Part shown: positions 45,840 through 54,470 of the stretch, piece by piece
Numbering within the stretch: position 1 is the stretch's first letter
Layout: each line of letters starts with the position of its first letter
Assembly: GCA_023362775.1 (NCBI GenBank)
Contig: JALMGJ010000001.1
Coordinates: forward strand, 66,908,001 to 66,972,000
DNA: 64,000 bases
Origin: Charina bottae
Lineage: Eukaryota; Chordata; Lepidosauria; Squamata; Charinaidae
Direction: 5' to 3'
Notes under the pieces: generated by a model
Seen by the model: only the letters and a program-made list of their open reading frames with translations
Databases searched by the model: none
Told to the model about the DNA's origin: nothing
Program-made: the position numbers and the translations under genes

Positions 45840-47228
45840 ATGGAGTCGGTGGAGGCGGCAGAAGTGAGCAAAGAAGCCGGACCCAGATCAACTAGCACCC
45901 AGACGATGGAGGGAGTTGCCAGTGAGCGAGAGGGCAAGAAAGCACAGAAGAAGCAAAACCACATAGAGGTAACCAAAACCCCCATTCCTCTAAGCAGCAC
46001 CGAACCAAGGCTAGCGGGATGGTCCATAGCTGTAGGTGAAGGGCTAGCGCAGGAAGGGGCAAAAGGAAACCAGAAGAAGGTCACCCCAACCCAGCGCATC
46101 GTAAGGTTGGAGGAACAAATGTCCAATGTGCAGTTAAATATAGGAATATTGATGAATAAAATGGACTCATTGGGCGCTGCCTTTGAGAAATTAATGGACA
46201 ATGTAGATAAACCCAAAGGGCGGGAACTGAACCTGGGGCCACCCGAAGGAGAGGGAGACATCGAAAGTGAAGAGGAGGAATTTTACCCCTACAACAGAGC
46301 ACCCAGGACCCCGTCATACAACCAATTCATGACCCCAGGGGGGGCACATACACCATTTGGAATGGGTGAACTAAAAACGAAATTCAACGGCAACCCCAAG
46401 AATTTAGCATGCTTCTTGACTCACGTACAAGGGTTCATGAGCGAATTCGAATACACCTTCCGAACGGAGGAGAGCAAAATTAGATACGTTTCCAGTTTTC
46501 TGGAAGGTGAGGCAGGGGACTGGCTGGTAACACTTCATGACAGGAGGGCTAGGGAATTAAGGGACTTCCAAGAGTTCATGTATGCCCTCCGAAAACGGTT
46601 TGAAGATACGCTGACCAAAGTCTCAGCCAGGGCCTGACTCCGGAACTTAAGGCAGGGACCTAGGACAGTAGCTGAATATGCTATGGACTTTAAAAGATTA
46701 TTATCCTATCTGCCGGACTGGCCGGAATCGATAAAGATAGAACACTTTCAATATGGCCTAAAACAGGACTTACTGGAAAAGGCTTTAGACAGAGATGACC
46801 CTGAAACTTTAGAGGGGTGGATCCAATTAACTGGGAAAATTGAGAGTAACAGACTACAGTTACAAAGTATCAGAAACGTACAATCCAGGCAGAGGAACGA
46901 GGGGACTTTCATTAACCAGCCCCGCTCGAACATGAAACAGCGGAATTGGGAAGAGGAGAAGGATCGCCGGACAAGAGAGGGACTGTGCTTCCGCTGCAGG
47001 AAGGAGGGACACCGAAGAAGTGCTTGCCCTCAGGGGAAAACAAGCGTTAAGGAAAAACCTCCGGCGAAAAAGGCAGCTGACAGAAGTACCCTCAAAACAA
47101 CACTCACCAAGGGAAAAGGAGCGGCTGCGGCAACCGTGAACCCATGGCAGAATCCGGACCTAGAAGAAGACAGCGATGACTCTGACTTTGAAATCCAGAC
47201 GGTGGGAAACGAGCCAGGTCTGTTCTGA
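45840..47228 (+). pseudogene. gag: Chromovirus gag with one nonsense codon
   Basis: ATG at 45840 (MESVEAAEVSKEAG). A coiled-coil-like stretch follows (VRLEEQMSNVQLNIGILMNKM), then the capsid domain (FNGNPKNLACFLTHVQGFM, YVSSFLEGEAGDWLV). A TGA at 46635-46637 follows SARA. The same frame then continues LRNLRQGPRTVAEYAMDFK and SYLPDWPESIKIEHFQYGL to the zinc knuckle CFRCRKEGHRRSAC (46987-47028) and an acidic tail. In the sister copy at 58612 the equivalent position is a Glu codon, so the stop is a mutation. Gag assembles the particle and binds the RNA. The final TGA overlaps the pol ATG (TGATG). Confidence 0.92.
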
Positions 47229-50200
47229 TGAGCGCCACAGGACAGACCTCCACAAAGGGGCGCAAAGGAAGTAGCCGCAACACCCCAACAATGCACCTAA
47301 AGGTACAGTTGAGGACTTTGGGTGGGAGGAAAAAGTATGCGGGGGTTGCAATGCTAGACTCAGGTTGCTCTAGAAACTTAATGCACCCGAACGTAGCTGA
47401 AAAGATGGGACTGGACCTGTTTAAGCTTAAAACGCCCATCACATTTTGCCAATTGGACGGGTCGGAACTGAAGGGGGGGCCAGTGGAGTTCTACACCGAA
47501 GGACTGCAAATGACTTTGGGGACGCATGTAGAGACTTTGCGGTTCCTAGTGGCTCCCATTGCAACACGACCCATTGTGTTAGGACTGAAATGGTTGAGGG
47601 CAAGAAACCCCAAGGTGGATTGGGTCTCAGGAGATTTGGACTTTACGGATGGGACTTATCACGAGATGGACAATGAGAGCACACCTAGCGACATGGAGCT
47701 GGGGGCAACGGGGATGGAAATTGAGGAAGGGGAGCAGGACCAAGGGGGTGGCACACTCACAAGCACAATTCCGGAGAAATACCTCCCGGTAGCAGAGATA
47801 TTCGACAAGAAGGAATGTGAGCAAGAACCCCCCCATAGGCAGTCAGACGCAACCATTGACCTCATCCCAGGGGCACCGTTTCCCAAGCCCAAGATGTATG
47901 CCATGACGCAAAAAGAACTGCAAGAATTGCGCAAATTCATAGATAAAAATTTGGCACGGGGGTTCATTGAACCAGCCAACTCCCCCCTTGCAGCCCCGGT
48001 ATTGTTCAGGAAGAAAAAAGACGGGTCCCTCAGACTTTGCACTGACTACAGGGGTCTTAATGCAATTTCGGTTACGAGACAGTACCCTCTCCCGTTACTG
48101 AAAGACATGTTAGCTCAGCTATCTAAGGGGAAAATTTTCACAAAACTAGATGTTAGGGAAGCTTACTATCGTGTTCGCATAAGGGAGGGTGACGAATGGA
48201 AAACTGCATTCAATTGCCCATTGGGGTCTTTCCAATACAGAGTGCTCCCGTTTGGGATTGCGGGGGGACCGGGAATCTTCATGAGGTTCATAAACGAAGT
48301 ATTGTATGAATTTCTGTACAAAGGGGTAATTGTATATTTGGATGACATACTGATTTTTTCTGAAAATCTGGAGGAACACATGGAGCTAGTTAAGAGGGTG
48401 CTTGAGAAATTACTCGAGGCTAAGCTTTATGTAAAACTTGAGAAATGTGAATTTCACAGGGAACAACTAGACTTCTTGGGGTATCGCATTTCGCATGAGG
48501 GCATCGAGATGGATCCTGAGAAAGTCAAAGCGGTCCTGGGCTGGCAGCCCCCCCGTACTCGCAGACAGCTGCAAGCGTTCCTCGGTTTTGCGGGGTTCTA
48601 TAGGCAATTTATTCAGAATTTCGCGCAAATCGCACTGCCCCTGACTGACCTATTAAAGACAAAAGGCAAGGGAGCAAACGCGAAAGCCCCATCACCGAGC
48701 ACGAAACTCGTATGGACGCAGGAATGCCAGGCAGCGTTTGATAGCCTAAAAGAAATGTTCACAAGAGAACCCATACTCAAGCACCCAGAAGCTGACAAAC
48801 CATTTGTGGTACACACAGATGCATCTATTAGCGCAGTGGGGGCCATACTCTTGCAGGAGGATGACACGGGGAAATTAAGGCCATGCGCGTACATTTCCCG
48901 AAAGTTTAACCTGACGGAGAAAAGATGGCATATTTGGGAAAAAGAAGCTTTCGCTGTCAAACATGCCCTAAGCACGTGGCGACATCTCTTAGAAGGCACA
49001 GCAGAGCCGTTCCAAGTGTGGACGGACCATAAAAATTTGGAAGCTCTCAAATCACCCAGGAAGTTGAACCCTAAGCACCTCAGGTGGGCAGAATTCTTTA
49101 GTAGATTCAACTTCACGTTGAAGTATTTTCCTGGGGGAAAAAACTATTTGGCAGACGCGTTATCACGCTTGCCGCAACATGAGAGCAAAATGGAAGAGGT
49201 CATTGAATCCCTCATCCCCTCCCAGCCTGGGGAGGCACAGAGCTCAGCAATAACAGAAGGGAGGGGGGAAGGCAACATGGCAATCACCCGCAGCACCGCG
49301 AAGCGCGCGGCTGAAAGCGACCCGTGGACAGCCGAGCTGCGGGCGGCAACAGTAATAGACACCTGGTGGGGGGAGAACAAACAGAACCTAGTGGAGAAGG
49401 ATGGAGTGGGGTGGAAGGACAACAAAGCCTATGTCCCTGAGCCCTTAAGGCAAAAGGTCTTAACCATGCATCATGATCACAAAACGGCAGGGCATTTTGG
49501 CTTCGTAAAAACACTACACTCAATCCGACGCAAATTTTGGTGGCCATCCTTGCGCACTGATGTTAAAGACTATGTGCGCTCATGCCCAGTGTGCGCAATG
49601 GCCAAAAGGAAAATTGGGAAACCCACAGGGAAGCTGCAGGAAGTAGCAAACCCCTCACAGCCATGGAAGCAAATTGCCATGGACTTCATAGTAGATTTGC
49701 CGGCGAGCAAAAAGAACACGGCAATTTGGGTAGTCACTGATCTATTCTCTAAGCAGGCACACTTCATCGCATGCAAAGGAATACCGAATGCTCAAAAACT
49801 AGCTAGACTGTTCATACAACACATCTATAGAGCCCACGGAACGCCGGAACGCATAATCAGCGATCGCGGCAGCACTTTTACTTCCAAATTTTGGCGGGCT
49901 TTTTTGACTTTAATTGGAGCGGCACAGGGGCTCAGCAGTGCGTTCCATCCTTGCACAGATGGTGCGAGCGAACGCCTGAACGCTACATTGGAGCAATACC
50001 TTAGATGTTACACTAACTACCAACAGAATGATTGGGCGGAACTGTTGCCGTTCGCAGAGGTTGCTTACAATAACGCGGTACATCAAAGCACGGGGTTTTC
50101 ACCATTCAAAGTCGCCACAGGGCAGGACTTTGTAACTATCCCCGAACTGGCCATGTCACACAACACGGAATTGCCACAACCCCTAAAAGCGGATGAATGG

Positions 50201-50584
50201 ATAGAGAAACTAAGCAGCAATTGGCCAGTCATGGTACAAACATTGCAGGAAGCCAAAGCTAGTTACAAAAAATATGCAGACCGCAAGAGGGGGGAAGAAT
50301 GGGAATTAAGAGTAGGAGACAAGGTGTATTTGTCAACAAAAAATCTGCGGACAACACAACCATCACGGAAATTGGCACCAAAATTCATAGGTCCATTCCC
50401 AATCATTGAGGTCATCAACCCAGTAGCGGCAAAATTACAATTGCCAAAAGCGCTAAGAAAGGTGCATCCTGTGTTCCACATCAGTTTGTTGAAACAACAC
50501 CACAGTTCACAACACTGGCACCCTGAACCAGAGGAACCCCCCCCCCCCATTGTTGGTGGAGGGCGAACCACATTTCGAGATTGA
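47228..50584 (+). CDS. pol: Chromovirus pol: protease, RT, RNase H, integrase
   Basis: A 1118-codon open frame. Protease with AMLDSGCSRNLMHP near residue 41. RT from about residue 210: FTKLDVREAYYRVRI, LPFGIAGGPGIF and the catalytic VIVYLDDILIF (about 48326). RNase H with FVVHTDASISAVGAIL (about 48803) and NYLADALSRLP. Integrase HHCC finger HHDHKTAGHFGFVKTL...CPVC (about 49466-49594), then the D-D-E core (MDFIVDLP, IISDRGSTF, DGASERLNA) and a GPF-type C-terminus (APKFIGPFPIIEV). The start overlaps the gag stop by one base in TGATG, which suggests reinitiation. The frame ends after the C run and misses the chromodomain. Confidence 0.95.
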   Translation: MSATGQTSTKGRKGSSRNTPTMHLKVQLRTLGGRKKYAGVAMLDSGCSRNLMHPNVAEKMGLDLFKLKTPITFCQLDGSELKGGPVEFYTEGLQMTLGTHVETLRFLVAPIATRPIVLGLKWLRARNPKVDWVSGDLDFTDGTYHEMDNESTPSDMELGATGMEIEEGEQDQGGGTLTSTIPEKYLPVAEIFDKKECEQEPPHRQSDATIDLIPGAPFPKPKMYAMTQKELQELRKFIDKNLARGFIEPANSPLAAPVLFRKKKDGSLRLCTDYRGLNAISVTRQYPLPLLKDMLAQLSKGKIFTKLDVREAYYRVRIREGDEWKTAFNCPLGSFQYRVLPFGIAGGPGIFMRFINEVLYEFLYKGVIVYLDDILIFSENLEEHMELVKRVLEKLLEAKLYVKLEKCEFHREQLDFLGYRISHEGIEMDPEKVKAVLGWQPPRTRRQLQAFLGFAGFYRQFIQNFAQIALPLTDLLKTKGKGANAKAPSPSTKLVWTQECQAAFDSLKEMFTREPILKHPEADKPFVVHTDASISAVGAILLQEDDTGKLRPCAYISRKFNLTEKRWHIWEKEAFAVKHALSTWRHLLEGTAEPFQVWTDHKNLEALKSPRKLNPKHLRWAEFFSRFNFTLKYFPGGKNYLADALSRLPQHESKMEEVIESLIPSQPGEAQSSAITEGRGEGNMAITRSTAKRAAESDPWTAELRAATVIDTWWGENKQNLVEKDGVGWKDNKAYVPEPLRQKVLTMHHDHKTAGHFGFVKTLHSIRRKFWWPSLRTDVKDYVRSCPVCAMAKRKIGKPTGKLQEVANPSQPWKQIAMDFIVDLPASKKNTAIWVVTDLFSKQAHFIACKGIPNAQKLARLFIQHIYRAHGTPERIISDRGSTFTSKFWRAFLTLIGAAQGLSSAFHPCTDGASERLNATLEQYLRCYTNYQQNDWAELLPFAEVAYNNAVHQSTGFSPFKVATGQDFVTIPELAMSHNTELPQPLKADEWIEKLSSNWPVMVQTLQEAKASYKKYADRKRGEEWELRVGDKVYLSTKNLRTTQPSRKLAPKFIGPFPIIEVINPVAAKLQLPKALRKVHPVFHISLLKQHHSSQHWHPEPEEPPPPIVGGGRTTFRD

Positions 50585-50744
50585 TAGAATCCTGGACTCC
50601 AGAAGACACAAGGGGCAGCTACAGTACCTAGTGAAGTGGCAACACCTACCAATTGGAGACAAGGAATGGGTCAGCGCCAAACACACACGCGCCTCTAAAT
50701 TAGTCAAGAAGTTCCATAAAGAATTCCCAGACAAACCCCACTGA
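50549..50744 (+). pseudogene. Chromodomain at the end of pol, out of frame
   Basis: The frame downstream of the 12-C run reads HFEIDRILDSRRHKGQLQYL, VKWQHLPIGDKEWV and an Arg/Lys-rich helix ending DKPH. That is the chromodomain fold: E-I-x-x-I-L-D, Y-L-V-K-W, and W in the E-W-V position. In chromoviruses it follows integrase in the same protein and steers integration to modified chromatin. Here it is offset from pol. A length change or sequencing error in the C homopolymer is the simplest cause. Confidence 0.9.
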
Positions 50745-50774
50745 ACCGGGGGGGTGAGTTTTGGGGCGGGAGCA

Positions 50775-51092
50775 TGTCAGAGATCACCCGATCTCTGCCA
50801 AAAGGGCAGGCAGACAAAGAGCTCCGCAGAAGCCTGGAAGTGGCGCGAAGCTGACATCCACCCGACGCACGGGAATACACATCTGGGAGGCGGTTGCTGG
50901 AGCAACCAGGTAGACCTGACCACACGTGTCAGCAGCAAAGGACCCTGGGGGAGGGAAAGGTTTAAATATGCTGCTTGTTCCCAGAATCGCCATTCCAGTC
51001 TTTGTTCGTGCTAGCTTCTGTATCCTGTAATAAACTATCCTACTTCTAAGAACTCATGCGTCTGTGAGTTACTCTAGAGTAGGGAGATTACA
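50775..51092 (+). repeat. Chromovirus 3' LTR
   Basis: By reading it is identical to 44779-45096 over 318 bp, including the terminal palindrome, TTTAAATATG and AATAAA. The purine-rich GGGGGGGTGAGTTTTGGGGCGGGAGCA just upstream is the likely polypurine tract. The next eight bases, GATATCGG, also follow the 5' LTR. Confidence 0.94.
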
Positions 51093-51100
51093 GATATCGG

Positions 51101-51176
51101 AAGCAGCTTTCCATGTTCTTGTGGAGTCAAATGTTTCATCAAATCAGGTACTGAACAAAAATGTAAATAATTGTAC
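51101..51176. repeat. 76-bp direct repeat, right of chromovirus
   Basis: Identical to 44703-44778. It starts directly after GATATCGG. Confidence 0.97.
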
Positions 51177-52039
51177 ATTGAAAGAAAGACATCCTCTTTT
51201 TCCCAAGAGCTCAATTGGATGCATTGGTATCATGGGTACTGCAGGTTTTTTTTACTAATGTATTTTGGATGAAGTCCCATACAAAGAAAGTTCCCTTGAA
51301 GTTACTGGAGCTTATTTGTGAGCAAGTATGTTTGAAATTGCACTTTTCTTAAGCTTTTAAAATTGCATTGCACACTTGTGATTAACTTTGATTGATTACT
51401 CTGGGTAGACATCTCTATAGTGGGCTACAAATCTCTTTGAGCCCTCTTCCAAACAATCCTAGTGGAAGTAGTCCCATTGAACTCTACCTAGAAGCTATTA
51501 TTAATTATTTCAGTCTCCCTCAGTCTAGGATTTTTCAGATATATTGGACTGCAACTTATAGAATTCCCAGCCAGCATGGCTGTGGGAGGGTTCTAGATCA
51601 ATACTTCTCAGAATCCCTGGTTGGGGTTAGGCTGACTTAGGTTATGAATTCTCCAATCATGAGTGTAGCTCTCATAAGGGATCACAAGCATTTCTTAACA
51701 TCTTCCTTTTTTTAAATTTTGCTTCCTTAAACCTCTTTTCCCAGGACTGAATGCCAGCTGTGGCACAGCTGTCTTAAGGAGCTGTAGAGAAGTTACGTGT
51801 TCCACACCTCACTTTGAAGCATCTTTTTTCTTTTGAATCTGAAGCACTGTCTAGCCCTAATTTTCAATTGTAATTTGCCTTTAAATTCTTAAACTTGTCA
51901 TACAGAAGATGGACAATGAAAACAATGGAACTGACTGAATTGGGAGTTGATGGTTATCCTTTGCAATAGTTATTTAAGGAAGCAGTTATTAAAGCAGGGT
52001 CTGGAGAGCCATTCATCAGCTATCTTATAGTTGTAAGTT
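51177..52039. other. MTA intron 1 DNA, no gene seen
   Basis: 51545-51590 has GAATTCCCAGCCAGCATGGC, a scrap resembling the centre of the palindromic MITE. Otherwise no feature. Confidence 0.45.
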
Positions 52040-52115
52040 TCTTGCAATGAATGTTGGACTAGAGGCTGGACTAGATTGTATCCAAGATACTTCACAACTC
52101 TGTGGTTCTTTATAG
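52040..52115 (+). repeat. CR1 LINE 3' end remnant
   Basis: GTTGGACTAGAGGCTGGAC, then CACAACTCTGTGGTTCTTTA resembles the amniote CR1 terminus (TTGGACTAGATGA...CAACTCTATGATTCTA), recalled from memory. Short and diverged. Confidence 0.5.
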
Positions 52116-52975
52116 TATATGCTAGTCAGAAAAAAAGCCTTATTAGTGGATTTGGCTAATTATCCACCATAATTTTGGGATGAAAAGCTATCGTCTGGAT
52201 CAAAAACGTGATGACTTCTGGAGCTCTTGCAAAATATACTTATTAGAATGAAGCCCTGTATAACTCAAATTAATGTAAAGGAAGGTTCCTTGAGCAACAG
52301 TAATTTTGACTTTAAAAGAGTATCAGTATACAATTAACCCTTAATTTAACATGTTTTGGTTTTAACAAATTTCAGATGCAGGCAGTGAACAAACTGTATG
52401 CTTCTGTGCATACTTAAAATCCCATTTGGCATTTTACATATGCATAAATATATGTGAGTAAAACATTTCATTCCTGTTTTATGCATATGTAAACTCTGTA
52501 AAATACACATGCATAAAATCTCAGTTGCATTTAATAGATATTTTGCTTTAGCAGACACCTCTTTCCCCAATAAGTTTGTTAAATAAAGGTTTATCCTATG
52601 GTGCAAGTCTATTGTACTAATGTTTAAAACACTATTGGAGAATCTATATTATGGAAGGCTAATATATTAGAAATGTTAACATGAAAGTCAATTTTGTGCT
52701 GTGTAACTATTTTTTTCTGAATCTCTGAATGGATAAGTTTAAGTTGGTTAGAAAATGCCATTTTTGGGCCTTATTTTGTAGAAAGCTATTAATACACCTG
52801 CTTAGTTTTATGGCTCTGATATAATAGATTTGTTAGCATCTGATTAATTAATTTCATCTGTACAAAAATAATTATTTGAGAATTGATGTAGTATGGGAAC
52901 AAAATTTTAGAAATTAGGTATTTTAATAGAATGACAGTCATTGCCGATAGAACGATTAATGAATTTCTACTTGGT
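52116..52975. other. MTA intron 1 DNA, no gene seen
   Basis: AT-rich, no recognised repeat or frame. Confidence 0.45.
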
Positions 52976-53240
52976 TAGTCCTGGGAGATGGGAAGATAAT
53001 TTATTTATAATTAATTAATTAGTTTTAATTTATTTATTTTCTATCCTGCCTTTATTATTTTTATAAATAACTCAAGGCGGCGAACATAACTAATACTCAT
53101 TCCTCCTCCTATTTTCCCCACAACAACAACCCTGTGAGGTGAGTTGGGCTGAGAGAGAGTGACTGGCCCAAGGTCACCCAGCTGGCTTTCATGCCTAAGG
53201 CGGGACTAGAACTCACAATCTCCTGGTTTCTAGTTTATAA
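52976..53240 (-). mobile_element. MIR-like SINE with LINE-type tail
   Basis: On the minus strand: a B-box region in GAGTTCTAGTCCCGCC, CTTAGGCATGAAAGCCAGC, TGGGTGACCTTGGGCCAGTC and ACTCTCTCTCAGCCCAACTC. The tail follows, GTTCGCCGCCTTGAGTTATT... GGCAGGATAGAAAATAAATA, ending in A/T-rich repeats near 52990. It is the best preserved of the copies here, and the A box is lost at the 53240 end. Confidence 0.8.
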
Positions 53241-53329
53241 ACTATAAACTTCTGAAATAAAATAAGGCCACATGTTTTTGTTGTAGAAATAAGAGCAGTG
53301 CGTGCTTGAACTTCAACATGGATAATTTC

Positions 53330-53545
53330 ATTTTGATTTTCCAGTTTGTTATTTTAATACTGCTTTTTGAGGAAATTTAATCTGTCCCTTGGATTTTTAT
53401 CTATTTATTATATTGATTGTAATTTTATTATTATAGGTTTTTAAATGGTTGATTTTGTTGTAAACCGCCCAGAGTCCCCCATTGGGGGGAGATGGGCGGT
53501 GATAAATTTGAATAATAAATAAATAAATAAATAAATAAATAAACT
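53330..53545 (+). mobile_element. CR1/L2-like LINE 3' UTR tail
   Basis: GTTGTAAACCGCCCAGAGTC, GGGGGGAGATGGGCGGTGAT and AAATTTGAATAATAAATAAA, then AAATA repeats. It is the same tail as at 690-762. It ends about 30 bp before the exon 2 acceptor. Confidence 0.85.
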
Positions 53546-53574
53546 TTAAATATATTTTCTTTCTGTTTTTACAG

Positions 53575-53642
53575 ATTATGTTTATTTTGAAAACTCTTCA
53601 AGCAATCCATATCTTATCAGGCGAATAGAAGAACTTAATAAG
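53575..53642 (+). CDS. MTA1/MTA3: MTA1/MTA3 exon 2 (residues 10-32)
   Basis: The acceptor TTTCTTTCTGTTTTTACAG ends at 53574 and the donor AG|GTATATG begins at 53643. With the final G of exon 1 the frame reads [20 protein letters not shown] and then LNK, matching the start of the BAH domain of MTA proteins. The 68-nt length gives exactly 32 codons with exon 1, so intron 2 is in phase 0. All residues are as expected and there are no stops, so this is a real exon rather than a processed pseudogene. Exon 3 lies beyond 64000 or was not found. Confidence 0.95.
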
Positions 53643-54189
53643 GTATATGATGTGGGGTGGGTGGGTTGGCTACTTGATAAGAAATGATATATTTCCAAGT
53701 GGAATGAAAATATATAATTTTCTAAAATATGAAACTCCATTTCTTCCTTAGCTCTTTGGTAGGCTCTGCCAAGCATCATCTTTGTTGTGATGGTTTATGA
53801 ATTTCAAAAATAAACTATAACTTAATCTGTGGGAGGCAGTTTTCTTTTGTGTTGCTCTCAAACTTAGGAATGCATTTCCTTGGGAACTGTATTTTGGTTG
53901 TGGTTGGTCCTCCTCTGTCTTTAGAAAAGAGCTAAGGAACATCTTTCCAACTAGCACTTTTTAAAAGAAATACGTTAGGTTTTTTCCTGTATTTATAATT
54001 TTAACTGCACTATTTTATGAATTATTTTCTTCTTGTATATTTATTGTATAGTTTATAGTTGTAAATGTGAAAGGCAGGGCATAAATCAAATAAGGAATAT
54101 TAAGAAATAACTTGGGGATGCTATTAAGTCTGCTGTAGATAACCTTGTGACTGGTATGGTGTGGGCAAGCTAGATGAGCTCTAGCTGTA
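53643..54189. other. Start of MTA intron 2, possible old LINE debris
   Basis: 54050-54110 reads TTGTAAATGTGAAAGGCAGGGCATAAATC, like a decayed LINE tail. Nothing else seen. Confidence 0.4.
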
Positions 54190-54470
54190 GAATTATTGCA
54201 TGAGAACCAGAAGCTTTCTGAAGGCTTTCCGAAGCATCGTGAGAACGGTGCGGGCTATTTGGAGGACGGTGTGAGTGGCCTCGGGAAGAAGGCCTGGCAC
54301 AGCCAGCAGCTGCCTCGCATAGAGCCAGGTTAGGTGTGCCTCGTCAGCAATGGGAGGAAGACGGCAAAGGTCAGCTGGGCGCAGCAGGAGCGCAGGGGGG
54401 CAGGGGCGGCTGGGACTTTGCACCGTGGCACTGGCGTGGCTGGCTGCAGTGTGGGGCTTGAGGATGGATG
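54190..54470. other. GC-rich patch of unknown origin
   Basis: CGAAGCATCGTGAGAACGGTGCGGG... GGCAGGGGCGGCTGGGAC is clearly richer in GC than its surroundings and ends where the RT fragment begins. A 119-codon minus frame crosses it but has no recognisable domain. Confidence 0.4.

Larger units (their letters stand above)
44779..51100 (+). mobile_element. Ty3/gypsy chromovirus, nearly complete and young
   Basis: Two LTRs of 318 bp (326 counting eight further shared bases) appear identical. Between them are a GC-rich repetitive leader, gag with a CCHC knuckle, a pol frame with protease-RT-RNase H-integrase, and a chromodomain. Protease-RT-RH-IN order plus the chromodomain defines the chromovirus branch. 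Breaks: one TGA in gag (46635-46637), and the chromodomain in a different frame after a 12-C run (50537-50548). It lies in intron 1 of the MTA gene in the sense direction. It is flanked by an abnormal 76-bp direct repeat, not the usual 5 bp. Confidence 0.95.

Noticed and set aside
45408..46261. Minus-strand frames of up to 221 codons across the chromovirus leader and gag
   Set aside because: They are shadows of CAG/GCG-rich leader repeats and of gag on the other strand.
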